Below are positions 30,118 through 40,081 of a DNA stretch of 64,000 nt, in pieces (the first letter of the stretch is position 1; every line of letters begins with the position of its first letter). The DNA is from Pseudomonas subflava (lineage in GTDB: Bacteria; Pseudomonadota; Gammaproteobacteria; Pseudomonadales; Pseudomonadaceae). The notes under the pieces were generated by a model. It searched no databases. It saw nothing but the letters and a program-made list of their open reading frames with translations, and was not told where the DNA came from. The stretch is from NCBI RefSeq assembly GCF_023823685.1, contig NZ_JAMXBF010000008.1, positions 62,001 to 126,000 on the forward strand, in the 5' to 3' direction. Made by a program: the position numbers and the translations under genes.

Positions 30118-33100
30118 ATGAATCCGCTCCTGCGCCCTCTCCCCCTGGTCCTGGCCCTGCAGGCCGCTATCGCCGGCCCGGCCTTCGCCGCCGGCTTTAC
30201 CGTCACCACCGGCAGCACGGTGAACAACGGGCAGAGCCTGACCGGCGCCGGCGTGGTGCAGCAGGGCGGCATTCTCAGCACCAGCGGCAGTACGGCGGCG
30301 GTCACCATCGGCAGCGGCACCTCGACCCTGACCAACGCTGGCGCCATCGAGCAGACCGGCAGCGGCCGAACCATCGATGCCAACACCGGCACCCCGCTAC
30401 TGACCATCCGCAACGAAGAAGGCGCGCTGATCGACGCGGTCGGCAACGTCGCCATCCGTCTCAACCGCCCGGCCGGCCAGTACATCATCGACAACCAGGG
30501 CACCATTTCGCAGAGCGGCGTGAGCGTCGGCGGCGAGCGGGCGATCAAGGCCGACGCCGACTACACCAGCACCGGCAACCAGATCATCAACGGCGCGGCG
30601 GACAACCGCGACGCCACCATCAGCTCCACCGGCAACGACGCCCTGCGTCTGGGCAGCAACTTCACCCTGACCAACTACGGGCGCATCGTCTCCACCGGCA
30701 CGGTCAACACCAGTTGCCCGGACTACGTCAGCGGCCAGTGCGCCAACGACTATTCCGCCGCCGACGGCGTGGCCATCGAGAACGAGCGCAGCAACGTCGC
30801 CATTCTCAACCACGGCAGCATCGAGGGCCCGCGCCACGGCATCGACGGCGGCGACCCGCTGGCGGCCGACGCCGATGCCGACCTGTTCGGCCTGGAGCGC
30901 CTGGTCATCACCTCGGCCGACGGCAACGGCGTGACCTTCGCCAAGGTGGTCGACGGCGTCACCACCAACGGCGTGCAGATCGCCAACCCGGTGGTGATCA
31001 ACTACGCCGATGGCACCATCATCGGCCACAACGGCTCCGGCGTCGGCCTCGACGGCCACGGCGTGGTGTTCAACTATGGCCTGATCAGCGGCCGCTATGC
31101 CGGTGCCGGCAACGCCTATGACCATGAAGGCCTCGGCGTCACCACCAGCAACGGCGACGGCGACGGCGTCGATATCGACGGCATGGCCTACATCGAGAAC
31201 CACGGCCGCATCGAAGGCCTAGGTGCCGGCGGCCTGGATTCCGGCGGCAACCCCAACGGTGCCGACGGCATCGCCGCCGGTGGCGGCACCATCATCAACG
31301 CCGCCGGCGCGACCATCTTCGGCCAGTCCAAGGGCATCCTGATCGACGACGGCGCCAGCGGCACCGCCTCGGCCACCGGCCGTGGCACCGACACCCCCCA
31401 CGGCGGCGCGGCGCGCATCGACAACGCTGGCAGCATCATTGGCGCCGACGAGACCGCCATTGGCCTGGTCGGCGACTACGACGACGTGCTGATCAACCGC
31501 AGCGGCGGGGTGATCCGCGGCGGCGCCGACTCCACCCGCGTCGACCAGCTCGCCAGCACCACGGCCGGCGCCGCCGTGCAGATGGGCGCGGGTAACGACC
31601 AGGTACTCAACGCCGGTCTGATCGAGGGCCAGAACGGCCTGGCCCTGGACCTCGGCGATGGCGACGACCGCCTGATCCTGCAGGCCGGCAGCCGCTTCGT
31701 CGGCAGCGTCACGGGCGGCGCCGGCACTGACCGCGTGCTGCTCGACGATGCCGCCGGCGGCAGCTTCGGCAACAGCAGCGGCTTCGAACTGCTGCAGGTA
31801 CTGCAGGGCAGCTGGAGCCTGGACAGCGACGACTTCAGCAATGGCGCCGAGGTGCTCGGCGGCAGCCTGCGCAACCTCGGCCGCATCGCCGGCGACGTGA
31901 ATGTCGCCAGTGGCGCCGGCTTCGGTGGTGGCCAGGTCGGCGGCGACTTGAGCCTGGCCAGTGGCTCGCGCCTGATCCTCGACGTGGCCGCCGACGGCAG
32001 CCACAACCCCACTTCGGTCAGCGGCAGCGCCAGCATTAGCGGCGCGACCCTGAAGATCGTCGCAGGCTCGGGCGACTACCCGCGCCTGAGCCAGTACAGC
32101 GTGCTGCAGGCCGACGGCGGCATCAGCGGCCAGTTCGCCACGGTCAGCAGCAACCTGGCCTTCCTCACCCCCGAGCTCAGCTACGGCAGCGACAGCGTCG
32201 AACTGCAACTGCTCCGCAACGACCTGGCCTACGCCGACCTGGCCAGCAGCGGCAACGGTCGCAATGTAGCCAACGTGATCCAGGCCAGCGGCAGCGGTGA
32301 GCTCTACCAGGCCCTGCTCGGCAGCGATGCGGACAACGCCCGCCGCGGCCTGGAGCAACTGGCCGGCAGCAGCAACGCCAGCATGGCCAGCGCCACCCTG
32401 GCCGGCGGTGCGCAGGTCGGCAGCAGCATGCTCTCGGCCATGCAGCAGATGGGCGGCAGCGGCAATCTGCAGGCCTCCCTGTTGCGCGAAGACGGCCCGC
32501 AACTGGCCGCCAGCGGCGTGCCGCGCGACGCCCGCGGGCTGAACGATCCGAACGCCGCCGGACGCCTCTGGCTACAAGGCCTGGGCAGCCACGGCAAGCT
32601 GGACGCCGACAGCGGTGACATCCGCCAGGACAGCGCCGGTGCCGTACTCGGCGCCGACTGGGCCCTGGGCAGCGCCTGGCGCCTGGGCGTGCTCGGCGGC
32701 TACGGCCGCACCGACGTGGATGCCGACAATGCTAATAACGATATCGACAGCCTGCACCTGGGCGTCTATGCCCAGCACCAGAGCGGGCCACTGGCCCTGC
32801 GCCTGGGCGCCTCCTACAGCTGGCACGACAACAGCGGCGAGCGTGACGTCGACTTCAGCGGCTTCCGCGATAACCTGCGCGCCGACTACGACGCCCACAG
32901 CCAGCAGGCCTTCGCCGAGCTGGGCTACCAGCTGGCCGAGGGTCGCCTGCTCGCCGAGCCCTTCGCCGCCATCGGCTACCAGCGCTACAGCCACGAGAGC
33001 TACGACGAGAAAGGTGGTGCCGCCGCCCTGCACGTCGAGGAACAGGATCAGGACAACGTCAGCAGCACCCTCGGTGTGCGCGTCGCCCACCTCGGCAACC

Positions 33101-33372
33101 TGGACAACGGCATGAGCCTGACCCCGCGCGCCAGCCTGGGTTGGCGCCACACCTTCGGCGACCTGGAAAGCAGCGCGCGGCAGTCCTTCCTCACCGGCGG
33201 CGACGCCTTCAGCGTCGAGGGCGCGGCCCTGGATCGCAACAGCCTGCTGGTCGAGGCCGGTGTCGACCTCGGCCTGAGCGCCGAGCAGAGCCTGGGTCTG
33301 GGCTACAGCGGCGAGCTGGGCAGCGATGCGCAGAACCATGCGCTGATCGCCCAGTGGCAGGCGCGCTTCTAA
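30118..33372 (+). CDS. Autotransporter (type Va) with beta-helix passenger
   Basis: 1084-aa outer-membrane autotransporter. Signal peptide residues 1-25 (ending PAFAA). The passenger, about residues 26-800, is built of repeats rich in N, G, I and D such as VVINYADGTIIGHNGSG and ALDLGDGDDRLILQAG, typical of a right-handed beta-helix. The C-terminal 12-strand barrel spans about 815-1084 and ends with the required terminal Phe (LIAQWQARF). One nearby Cys pair (TSCPDYVSGQC) lies in the passenger. No protease or lipase motif was visible, so adhesin or biofilm function is an inference. Stands alone between asparaginase and glutaminase. Confidence 0.9.
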   Translation: MNPLLRPLPLVLALQAAIAGPAFAAGFTVTTGSTVNNGQSLTGAGVVQQGGILSTSGSTAAVTIGSGTSTLTNAGAIEQTGSGRTIDANTGTPLLTIRNEEGALIDAVGNVAIRLNRPAGQYIIDNQGTISQSGVSVGGERAIKADADYTSTGNQIINGAADNRDATISSTGNDALRLGSNFTLTNYGRIVSTGTVNTSCPDYVSGQCANDYSAADGVAIENERSNVAILNHGSIEGPRHGIDGGDPLAADADADLFGLERLVITSADGNGVTFAKVVDGVTTNGVQIANPVVINYADGTIIGHNGSGVGLDGHGVVFNYGLISGRYAGAGNAYDHEGLGVTTSNGDGDGVDIDGMAYIENHGRIEGLGAGGLDSGGNPNGADGIAAGGGTIINAAGATIFGQSKGILIDDGASGTASATGRGTDTPHGGAARIDNAGSIIGADETAIGLVGDYDDVLINRSGGVIRGGADSTRVDQLASTTAGAAVQMGAGNDQVLNAGLIEGQNGLALDLGDGDDRLILQAGSRFVGSVTGGAGTDRVLLDDAAGGSFGNSSGFELLQVLQGSWSLDSDDFSNGAEVLGGSLRNLGRIAGDVNVASGAGFGGGQVGGDLSLASGSRLILDVAADGSHNPTSVSGSASISGATLKIVAGSGDYPRLSQYSVLQADGGISGQFATVSSNLAFLTPELSYGSDSVELQLLRNDLAYADLASSGNGRNVANVIQASGSGELYQALLGSDADNARRGLEQLAGSSNASMASATLAGGAQVGSSMLSAMQQMGGSGNLQASLLREDGPQLAASGVPRDARGLNDPNAAGRLWLQGLGSHGKLDADSGDIRQDSAGAVLGADWALGSAWRLGVLGGYGRTDVDADNANNDIDSLHLGVYAQHQSGPLALRLGASYSWHDNSGERDVDFSGFRDNLRADYDAHSQQAFAELGYQLAEGRLLAEPFAAIGYQRYSHESYDEKGGAAALHVEEQDQDNVSSTLGVRVAHLGNLDNGMSLTPRASLGWRHTFGDLESSARQSFLTGGDAFSVEGAALDRNSLLVEAGVDLGLSAEQSLGLGYSGELGSDAQNHALIAQWQARF

Positions 33373-33388
33373 GAGCCAAGCCAGCGAT

Positions 33389-33447
33389 GTTGCCCGGACT
33401 TCAGTCCGGGAGCCGGCCGGGGTGTCCCGGACTGAAGTCCGGGCTAC
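33389..33447. repeat. REP pair (CCCGGACTTCAGTCCGGG type)
   Basis: Two hairpins in inverted orientation; the distal end reads GGGCTAC (GTAGCCC on the other strand) and the proximal one begins GTTG. It follows the autotransporter stop, possibly serving as terminator. Confidence 0.75.
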
Positions 33448-33505
33448 CGGCCAAGCGCCAAGCCAGATCGCTCCGCTGCTCCCATGCAAGATGGGGATGG
33501 CTTCC

Positions 33506-33555
33506 GTGGGCGGGTGAAACCCGCGTGTGAGATGCGCGGGTAACACCCGCCCTAC
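33506..33555. repeat. REP pair (GGGCGGGTGAAACCCGC type)
   Basis: GTGGGCGGGTGAAACCCGC and GCGGGTAACACCCGCCCTAC facing each other, ending in the GTAG signature 23 bp before the glutaminase stop codon. Confidence 0.75.
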
Positions 33556-33577
33556 GGATTCAACCCAACGGCGCGGC

Positions 33578-34498
33578 TCACCCCAGTGGGGCAAACACCG
33601 ACCAGCCGATGCGCTCGCTGAGCGATTCCAGGGCCGCCATGCCGGCCAGGGAATTGCCGGCGGCGTTCAGCTCCGGCGACCACACGCAGACGCTGAAGCG
33701 CCCCGGCACCACCGCGACGATGCCCCCGCCGACGCCACTCTTGCCCGGCAACCCGACGCGGTAGGCGAAGTTGCCGGCCTCGTCGTACAGACCGCTGGTG
33801 GCCATGATGGCGTTGACCTGTTGGGTCTGCCTCGGGCTCAGCACGGTATCGCCGCTGCGCGGGCACAGGCCCTGGTTGGCCAGGAAGCCGAAGGCACGGG
33901 CCAGGTCGACGCAGCTCATGGCCAGGGCGCAGTGGTGGAAGTAGCTGCGCAGCACTGTCTCGACCTCGTTGTGGAAGTTGCCGAACGCCTGCATCAGGTA
34001 GGCCGCGGCGGCGTTGCGAGCGCGGTGCTGGTATTCCGACTCGGCGACCTTGGCGTCCGACACCACCAGCGGATTGCCGGACAGGCGCCGGGCCAGGTCG
34101 CGCATGGACAGCGCCGGGGCGGCGAAGCGCGACTGGTTGATGTCGCAGATCACCAGGGCGCCGGCGTTGATGAAGGGGTTGCGCGGACGGCCGCGCTCGA
34201 ACTCCAGCTGCACCAGCGAGTTGAACGGCTGGCCGGATGGCTCGTGGCCGAGGCGCTGCCAGATGTCCTCGCCGGAATGCTGAATCGCCTGCACCAGGCT
34301 GAACACCTTGGAGATGCTCTGGATCGAGAACGGCTCGGCCGCATCGCCGGCGGTGTACAGGCTGCCGTCCACCCCCATCACGGCGATGCCCAGGCGCTCG
34401 GCCGGCACCTCGGCCAGGGCGGGGATGTAGTCGGCCACCTTGCCGCGGCCCAGCAGCGGGCGCACCTGGTCCACAATCTCGTTCAACAGCGCCTGCAT
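33578..34498 (-). CDS. glsA: Glutaminase (beta-lactamase-like, GlsA)
   Basis: 306-aa glutaminase hydrolysing glutamine to glutamate and ammonia in the cytoplasm. The serine nucleophile lies in [10 protein letters not shown] (SxxK, about residues 62-71), with [13 protein letters not shown] and [14 protein letters not shown] downstream. Start [17 protein letters not shown] at 34498 matches the family N-terminus; the open frame extends upstream without reason. Divergent from the deacetylase gene with 178 bp between. Confidence 0.95.
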   Translation of the reverse strand: MQALLNEIVDQVRPLLGRGKVADYIPALAEVPAERLGIAVMGVDGSLYTAGDAAEPFSIQSISKVFSLVQAIQHSGEDIWQRLGHEPSGQPFNSLVQLEFERGRPRNPFINAGALVICDINQSRFAAPALSMRDLARRLSGNPLVVSDAKVAESEYQHRARNAAAAYLMQAFGNFHNEVETVLRSYFHHCALAMSCVDLARAFGFLANQGLCPRSGDTVLSPRQTQQVNAIMATSGLYDEAGNFAYRVGLPGKSGVGGGIVAVVPGRFSVCVWSPELNAAGNSLAGMAALESLSERIGWSVFAPLG

Positions 34499-34667
34499 GT
34501 TCGGCCTCTTGCGTGTACGGGTGCCGAAATAGACGCTCGGCCCACGCGCGCCATCACGCCGCGGGCGCAGCCCGTCGAAGTTGGCCGGATTTATCCCTTT
34601 GTTGGCCGGCGTTATCGTTTCCCGACCCGCCACCCGCGCCAACAATGCCGCCAGCCCCCTCGAGGAG

Positions 34668-34675
34668 AACAACAA
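34668..34675 (+). promoter_or_regulatory. Crc/Hfq-type motif at the deacetylase start
   Basis: AACAACAA (AANAANAA) right between the GAGGAG ribosome site and the ATG at 34677, so binding would block initiation. Confidence 0.5.
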
Positions 34676-34676
34676 G

Positions 34677-35702
34677 ATGCTGACCTTCTACAGCGACGAC
34701 CACCGCCTGCACCACGCCCAGGGCGAGATGGTCGACGGCGAATTCAAACCCTGCTTCGAGATGCCGGCGCGCGCCGACCATGTGCTGGCGCGGGTGCGCG
34801 AGCGCAACCTCGGCGAGGTGCTGGCGCCTCGGGAGTTCGGCCTGGCGCCGATCGCCCGCATCCACACCGGCGACTACCTGGACTTCCTGCAGAAGGCCTG
34901 GGCCGGCTGGGCCGCCCAGGGCAACACGGCCGACTTCCTGCCCGGCGTGTTCCCGGCCCGCCATCTGCGCGCCAAGCGCCCGGACGACCTCTACGGCCAG
35001 TACGGCTTCCACAGCTTCGACTGCTTCGCGCCGATCACCGCCGGTACCTGGCAGGCCGTGTACAGCTCGGCGCAGATCGCCCTGAGCGGCCAGGCCGAGA
35101 TCGCCGCCGGCGCCCACAGCGCCTTCGCCCTCTGCCGCCCACCGGGCCACCACGCCAGCGCCGACGTGATGGGCGGCTACTGCTACCTGAACAATGTGGC
35201 CATCGCCGCCCAGGCCTTCCTCGACCAGGGCGCCGCACGCGTGGCGATCCTTGACGTCGATTACCACCACGGCAACGGCACCCAGTCGATCTTCTACGAC
35301 CGCGACGACGTGCTCGTCGCCAATATCCACGGCAGCCCGAGCTTCGAGTACCCGCACTTCCTCGGCTACGCCGACGAGACCGGCGAGGGCCGTGGCGAGG
35401 GCTGCAACCTCAACCTGCCGCTGGCCGCCGGCAGCGCCTGGGACGTGTGGGGCGCGGCCCTGGAAACCGCCTGCCGGCGTATCGCCGCCTACGGCCCGGA
35501 CGTGGTGCTGGTGTCCCTCGGCGTCGACACCTACCAGAACGACCCGATCTCCAGTTTCAAACTGGACAGCCCGGACTACCTGCGCATGGGCGAACGCATC
35601 GCCGCGCTGGGCAAGCCTACGCTGTTCGTCATGGAAGGCGGCTATGCGGTCGCCGAAATCGGCATCAATGCCGTCAACGTGCTCGAAGGTTTCCAGGGCT
35701 GA
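34677..35702 (+). CDS. Acetylpolyamine amidohydrolase (histone deacetylase family)
   Basis: 341-aa zinc hydrolase of the class II HDAC-like family. Zinc and catalytic residues are visible: RPPGHHAS (tandem His, about residues 156-163), [10 protein letters not shown] (zinc Asp and His) and [11 protein letters not shown] (zinc Asp), with MEGGYAV at the end. The N-terminal [18 protein letters not shown] is typical of acetylpolyamine aminohydrolases, which deacetylate acetylputrescine or acetylcadaverine. A PotF-like binding protein follows after 23 bp, supporting a role in polyamine use. Confidence 0.9.
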   Translation: MLTFYSDDHRLHHAQGEMVDGEFKPCFEMPARADHVLARVRERNLGEVLAPREFGLAPIARIHTGDYLDFLQKAWAGWAAQGNTADFLPGVFPARHLRAKRPDDLYGQYGFHSFDCFAPITAGTWQAVYSSAQIALSGQAEIAAGAHSAFALCRPPGHHASADVMGGYCYLNNVAIAAQAFLDQGAARVAILDVDYHHGNGTQSIFYDRDDVLVANIHGSPSFEYPHFLGYADETGEGRGEGCNLNLPLAAGSAWDVWGAALETACRRIAAYGPDVVLVSLGVDTYQNDPISSFKLDSPDYLRMGERIAALGKPTLFVMEGGYAVAEIGINAVNVLEGFQG

Positions 35703-35716
35703 GCCCTGCACAGGAG

Positions 35717-35724
35717 AAGAACAA
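35717..35724 (+). promoter_or_regulatory. Crc/Hfq-type motif at the PotF-like gene
   Basis: AAGAACAA (AANAANAA) following the AGGAG ribosome site and ending 1 nt before the ATG at 35726. Confidence 0.45.
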
Positions 35725-35725
35725 C

Positions 35726-36814
35726 ATGAAGAAACTGCTCGCCGCCGCACTCTGCGGCCTGACCCTGGCCGGGACCGCCCAGGCCGCCGACCGCGAACTC
35801 AAGGTCTACAACTGGTTCGACTACATCACCCCGCAGACCCTGACCCAGTTCAAGCAGGACAGCGGCATCAAGCTGACCTACGACATCTTCGATACCAACG
35901 AGGCGCTGGAGGCCAAGCTGCTCACCGGCAACTCCGGCTATGACCTGGTGGTGCCGTCCAACGTGTTCCTGGCCAAGCAGATCGAGGCCGGGGTATTCCA
36001 GGAGCTCGACCGCAGCAAACTGCCCAACTGGCAGCACCTAGACCCGCAGCTGATGAAGCTGATCGAGGCCAACGATCCGGGCAACCAGTACGCCGTGCCC
36101 TACATGTATGGCACCGTGCTGATCGGCTTCAACCCGGACAAGGTCAAGGCCGCCCTCGGTGACACGGCACCGGTGGACAGCTGGGACCTGATCTTCAAGG
36201 AAGAGAACATCGCCAAGCTCGCGAGCTGCGGCGTGGCCCTGCTCGACTCGCCGTCGGAGATCCTGCCGCTGGCCCTGCACTACCTGGGCCTGCCGCCGAA
36301 CAGCACGGAGCCGGCCGACTACGCCAAGGCCGAAGAGCTGCTGAGCAAGATCCGCCCGCATGTGCGCTACTTCCACAGCTCCAAGTACATGAGCGATATC
36401 GCCAACGGCGAGATCTGCGCAGCCGTGGGCTACTCCGGCAGCTTCTCCCAGGCCGCCAACAACGCCAGGCAGGCGAACAATGGCGTGACCGTAGACATGC
36501 GCCTGCCCAAGGAAGGCGCGCCGATCTGGTTCGACATGATGGCGATTCCCAAGGATGCGAAGAACATCGACGAGGCCCACGCCTTCATCGACTTCCTCCT
36601 GCAGCCACAGGTGATCGCGCCGATCTCCGACTTCGTCGGCTACCCCAACCCGAACAAGGACGCCACCGCGCTGGTCGCCGAGTCGATCCGCAGTAACCCC
36701 AACCTCTACCCGACGCCCGAGGCGATGAAGACGCTCTACACCCTCGAGCCGCTACCCCGCGCGGCCGAGCGCGCGCGCACCCGGGCCTGGAGCAAGGTGA
36801 AGACCGGTAATTGA
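35726..36814 (+). CDS. Polyamine-type ABC transporter binding protein (PotF/SpuD-like)
   Basis: 362-aa periplasmic binding protein. Signal peptide residues 1-20 (ending GTAQA). PotF/PotD hallmarks: [13 protein letters not shown] (about 25-37), [14 protein letters not shown] and [15 protein letters not shown], with a conserved acidic pocket. Binds putrescine, spermidine or acetyl derivatives. No permease or ATPase lies adjacent, so it must share another Pot/Spu transporter. Operon with the deacetylase. Confidence 0.9.
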   Translation: MKKLLAAALCGLTLAGTAQAADRELKVYNWFDYITPQTLTQFKQDSGIKLTYDIFDTNEALEAKLLTGNSGYDLVVPSNVFLAKQIEAGVFQELDRSKLPNWQHLDPQLMKLIEANDPGNQYAVPYMYGTVLIGFNPDKVKAALGDTAPVDSWDLIFKEENIAKLASCGVALLDSPSEILPLALHYLGLPPNSTEPADYAKAEELLSKIRPHVRYFHSSKYMSDIANGEICAAVGYSGSFSQAANNARQANNGVTVDMRLPKEGAPIWFDMMAIPKDAKNIDEAHAFIDFLLQPQVIAPISDFVGYPNPNKDATALVAESIRSNPNLYPTPEAMKTLYTLEPLPRAAERARTRAWSKVKTGN

Positions 36815-36883
36815 GTCTGCGCTGGGTCAGATGCACTCGCGAAAACAGCCCGCTATCCGCACCGCGAAGTGCAGCGGATGGCC

Positions 36884-36912
36884 GGCTGTCGCTTCGCTCC
36901 GAGACCGCCCTA
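36884..36912 (-). repeat. Diverged copy of the 164-bp repeat core
   Basis: GGCTGTCGCTTCGCTCCGAG followed by ACCGCCCTAT is the reverse complement of the GTAGGGCGGTCTCGAGAGCGAAGCG core at 18648/18812/18975 with a few changes. It lies in the 208-bp gap after the PotF-like gene. Confidence 0.6.
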
Positions 36913-37022
36913 TGAGGCAGAGCCCGCTGCCGCGCGGACAACTGACGAAGCGCTTGGACAGGCGGGGCGGCGGCTGCTTAGTTGACTGGGCAGCGCTTGC
37001 GCTTACCCGCATGGAGTTTCCC

Positions 37023-37373
37023 ATGAACAGATTGCCGCTCGTCCTCGCGACCCTTCTCGCCACCCTCCTCGCCAGCAACGCCCAGGCCGTCAGCCTGCCG
37101 GAGCTGGACGTCACCTGCCCCACCGACCTGGCCGTGCGCAGCCAGGCCGGCGGGCCGGTGTTCATCAACGGCAAGCAGGCCACGCTGAGCAAATTCAGCG
37201 AGCAGTACTACGAGGCCAAGGGCGAGGGCGTGACCATTTCCATCAGCTTTGAAGCCGACGGCACGCCGAGCGTGACCTACACCGGCCGGCACGGCGCCAA
37301 CGGCGTGTGCAGCAAGCGCGAGGAATCGCCGGAGCAGGCGCCGCCGGCGGAACAGGCGACGCCGCAGGGCTAG
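37023..37373 (+). CDS. Small secreted protein, function unknown
   Basis: 116-aa protein with signal peptide (MNRLPLVLATLLATLLASNAQA, residues 1-22), so periplasmic. Mature part has two cysteines (VTCPTDLAV and GVCSKREE) and a Pro/Ala/Glu-rich tail after residue 100. GGAG lies 7 nt before the ATG. I recognise no domain. Converges on the CBS protein gene with 3 bp between stops. Confidence 0.7.
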   Translation: MNRLPLVLATLLATLLASNAQAVSLPELDVTCPTDLAVRSQAGGPVFINGKQATLSKFSEQYYEAKGEGVTISISFEADGTPSVTYTGRHGANGVCSKREESPEQAPPAEQATPQG

Positions 37374-37376
37374 GCC

Positions 37377-37811
37377 TCACTCGCCGCGGATGTACTGTTC
37401 CAGATGCTGGATCAGCCCGTCCTGCTCGGCCAGGGTCTCCTTGACCAAGTCGCCGATGGACAGCAGGCCGAGCAGCCGCTCGCCTTCCACCACCGGCAGG
37501 TGGCGCAGGTGGCCGTCGGTCATCAGGCCCATGCATTCGCGGATGCTCTGCTGCGGCTGCACCGTCACCACCGGCACGCTCATCACCTCGCGCACCGCGG
37601 TGCCGATGGACGAACGTCCTTCGAGCACACCTTTGCGGGCGTAGTCGCGTTCGCTGACGATGCCCACCAGCCGGCTGCCATCGATCACCGGCAGGGCGCC
37701 GACATTGTGCGCGGCCATCAGCCGCAGCGCTTCCAGCATGTTGGCGTCTGGCGCCACGGTATGGACGTTCTGTTGCGGTTTGCTGCGAAGCATCTGCGCC
37801 ACGGTCTTCAT
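37377..37811 (-). CDS. CBS-domain protein
   Basis: 144-aa cytoplasmic protein of two tandem CBS domains (about residues 8-63 and 73-128: MLEALRLMAAHNVGALPVID and SIRECMGLMTDGHLRHLPVVE). Such stand-alone pairs bind adenosine nucleotides and modulate partners; no target is evident. Start at 37811 follows AAGGGG. The 282-bp gap 37812-38093 upstream shows no further gene. Confidence 0.92.
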   Translation of the reverse strand: MKTVAQMLRSKPQQNVHTVAPDANMLEALRLMAAHNVGALPVIDGSRLVGIVSERDYARKGVLEGRSSIGTAVREVMSVPVVTVQPQQSIRECMGLMTDGHLRHLPVVEGERLLGLLSIGDLVKETLAEQDGLIQHLEQYIRGE

Positions 37812-38093
37812 GCGGATTCCCCTTGTCCTCTGTTCGCGTCGATGGGGCGAAGCATCGGCCAAGGGGAGCGCAACGGGCCAACCGGAGATTTTCATGGCGG
37901 CCATTGAGAAATTCACTGGCGCGCCGGTTTCAGGGAAAGCCTGCCTGCTGTCGGAGCCAGGCCAGGCCGGGCGCAACGGCGACAGCACGCGCTTATCGAA
38001 AGGCGCAGAAAGCGCGGTCAACGAAGGGCAGATGAGCCCCTCGCCACGCGCTAATGCGGCAGGGCCGTGCGTCCGCAGAGCTTCACTCCGCCT

Positions 38094-38918
38094 TCAGTCC
38101 AGCAACTGGCTGAAGCCCTTGTCGGCCTCCAGCACCTCCGGCAGCTTGTCGAACAGCGCGTCGAGGTCGATGCCCTCGCACAGCGGGCTGTCCAGCTCCT
38201 GACGGGTCTTGGCCAGATCGCCGTCGTGCTCGCGCAGGGCCTCGGCGATCAGCACCGCCTGGGCCACCAGGCGCGGCAGCGGCATGTCCACCGGCGCCTG
38301 ATGCGGGCGAGCCTGCAGGGCGATGGCCTGCTGGATCACCTCGGGCAGCTGCCAGCGCCGCGCCAGCTCGGCGCCCACCTCGGGGAAGCCGAAGCCCAGC
38401 TGCAGCGTCTCCTGCGCCACGCGGCCGGCGGCATCGGTTTTGCCGCCGCGATTGAGCCGCGCCGCCAGCTCGGGGGCGCCGGTCTGGATCAGCAGCTCGC
38501 CGATGTTGTGCATCATCCCGCAGGTGAACGCCGTCTCCATCGCCACGCCGCGGGTCTTGGCCAGCAGCCGGCAGATGCTCGCCACCTGGAAGCTGTGCAG
38601 CCAGAACGCCTTGAGGTCGAAGCCGGAATCGGTCTTGAACGCGCCGGTCACCGCCGAGGCCAGCACCAGCGTGCGCAGCGTGTTGAAGCCCAGCCGCGAG
38701 GCGGCATCCTCGACGCTGTGCGCCTCGCGCGCGCCGCGAAAGCGCGCCGAGTTGGCCAGGCGCAGCACCTTGGCCGCGATCACCGGGTCGAGGTTGATGT
38801 TGCGCGCGACCGCGTCGAGGTTGGTGTTGGGATTGTCGAACTGCTGGATCAGGTCCTGGGCGACCTTGGGAATGCTGGGAAGGCTGTGCAACTGCGCGAA
38901 GAGGCTGTTGATTTCCAT
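38094..38918 (-). CDS. HDOD-domain protein
   Basis: 274-aa protein with an HDOD domain over about residues 15-210 (SLPSIPKVAQDLIQQFDNPN, KVLRLANSARFRG, GMMHNIGELLI). HDOD proteins are signalling relatives of HD hydrolases, here keeping MHNIGE in place of a full HD dyad, so catalysis is unlikely. Two-component or c-di-GMP related roles are known for family members. Upstream on the same strand is the threonine aldolase gene, 125 bp away. Confidence 0.88.
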   Translation of the reverse strand: MEINSLFAQLHSLPSIPKVAQDLIQQFDNPNTNLDAVARNINLDPVIAAKVLRLANSARFRGAREAHSVEDAASRLGFNTLRTLVLASAVTGAFKTDSGFDLKAFWLHSFQVASICRLLAKTRGVAMETAFTCGMMHNIGELLIQTGAPELAARLNRGGKTDAAGRVAQETLQLGFGFPEVGAELARRWQLPEVIQQAIALQARPHQAPVDMPLPRLVAQAVLIAEALREHDGDLAKTRQELDSPLCEGIDLDALFDKLPEVLEADKGFSQLLD

Positions 38919-39043
38919 AAGCGACGTTCTCCGGCGAAGCGGAAAAAAGTGAGGGGTGGGACTGAAAACATTAGCCAGCCCACCCCGGTCCACCCCTGCC
39001 TTTCGTCGGCCGCCTTGCCTGCCGCTGCGCTGCGGCGCGGGTT

Positions 39044-40081
39044 TCAGCCCATCGCGCGGCGGATGTCCGCGGCCAGTTCGCGCACCCGCGCCTCCTCGGT
39101 ATCCCAGGCGCACATGAAGCGCGCGCCGCCGGCGCCGATGAAGGTGTAGAAGCGCCAGCCCCACTCGCGCAGCCGCTCGATGGCCCGCTCCGAGAGCTGC
39201 AGGAACACGCCGTTGGCTTCCACGGGGAACATCAGGCTCACGCCCGGCACGTCCGCCACCAGCTCCGCCAGCAGGCGCGCGCAGTGGTTGGCATGGCCGG
39301 CGTGGCGCAGCCAGGCGTCGTCCTGCAGCAGGCCGACCCAGGGCGCGGAGAGGTAGCGCATCTTCGAGGCCAGCTGGCCGGCCTGCTTGCAGCGGTAGTC
39401 GAAGTCCTCGGCCAACGCCTTGTTGAAGAACAGGATGGCCTCGCCCACCGCCATGCCGTTCTTGGTGCCGCCGAAGCACAGTACGTCGACGCCGGCCTTC
39501 CAGGTCAGCTCGGCCGGGCTGCAACCGAGGAAGGCGCAGGCGTTGGAGAAGCGCGCGCCGTCCATGTGCAGGTTGAGATTCAGCTCCTTGCACAGCTGGC
39601 TGACGGCGGCGACCTCGTCCGGACGGTAGACGGTGCCGACCTCGGTGGCCTGGGTCAGGGTCACCACGCGCGGTTTCGGGTAGTGGATGTCCTGGCGCTT
39701 GAGCGCCACCTCGCGGATCGTCTCGGGCGTCAGCTTGCCGTCCAGGGTGCGGGCGGGGAGCAGCTTGGAGCCGTTGGAGAAGAACTCCGGCGCGCCGCAT
39801 TCGTCGGTCTCGACGTGGGCCGTCTCCGAACAGATCACGCTGTGGTAGCTCTGGCACAGCGAGGCCAGGGCCAGGGAGTTGGCGGCGGTACCGTTGAAGG
39901 CGAAGAACACCTCGCAGTCGGTCTCGAACAGCTGGCGGAACCGGTCGGCGGCGCGGGCCGTCCAGCTGTCCTCGCCGTAGGCGCGTTCGTGGCCGCGGTT
40001 GGCTTCGGCCATGGCGGCCCAGGCCTCCGGGCAGACGCCGGAATAGTTGTCGCTGGCAAATTGCTGGGTGTGGTCGGTCAT
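39044..40081 (-). CDS. ltaE: Low-specificity L-threonine aldolase
   Basis: 345-aa PLP enzyme cleaving L-threonine or L-allo-threonine to glycine and acetaldehyde. Features: FASDNYSGVCPEAW start, FNGTAANSLAL, HMDGARFSNA (PLP-binding Asp-Arg), and the PLP lysine in CFGGTKNGMAVGE (about residue 207). ATG at 40081 follows GAGGAA. Faces a 355-bp gap that leads to the divergent DUF1127 gene. Confidence 0.92.
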   Translation of the reverse strand: MTDHTQQFASDNYSGVCPEAWAAMAEANRGHERAYGEDSWTARAADRFRQLFETDCEVFFAFNGTAANSLALASLCQSYHSVICSETAHVETDECGAPEFFSNGSKLLPARTLDGKLTPETIREVALKRQDIHYPKPRVVTLTQATEVGTVYRPDEVAAVSQLCKELNLNLHMDGARFSNACAFLGCSPAELTWKAGVDVLCFGGTKNGMAVGEAILFFNKALAEDFDYRCKQAGQLASKMRYLSAPWVGLLQDDAWLRHAGHANHCARLLAELVADVPGVSLMFPVEANGVFLQLSERAIERLREWGWRFYTFIGAGGARFMCAWDTEEARVRELAADIRRAMG

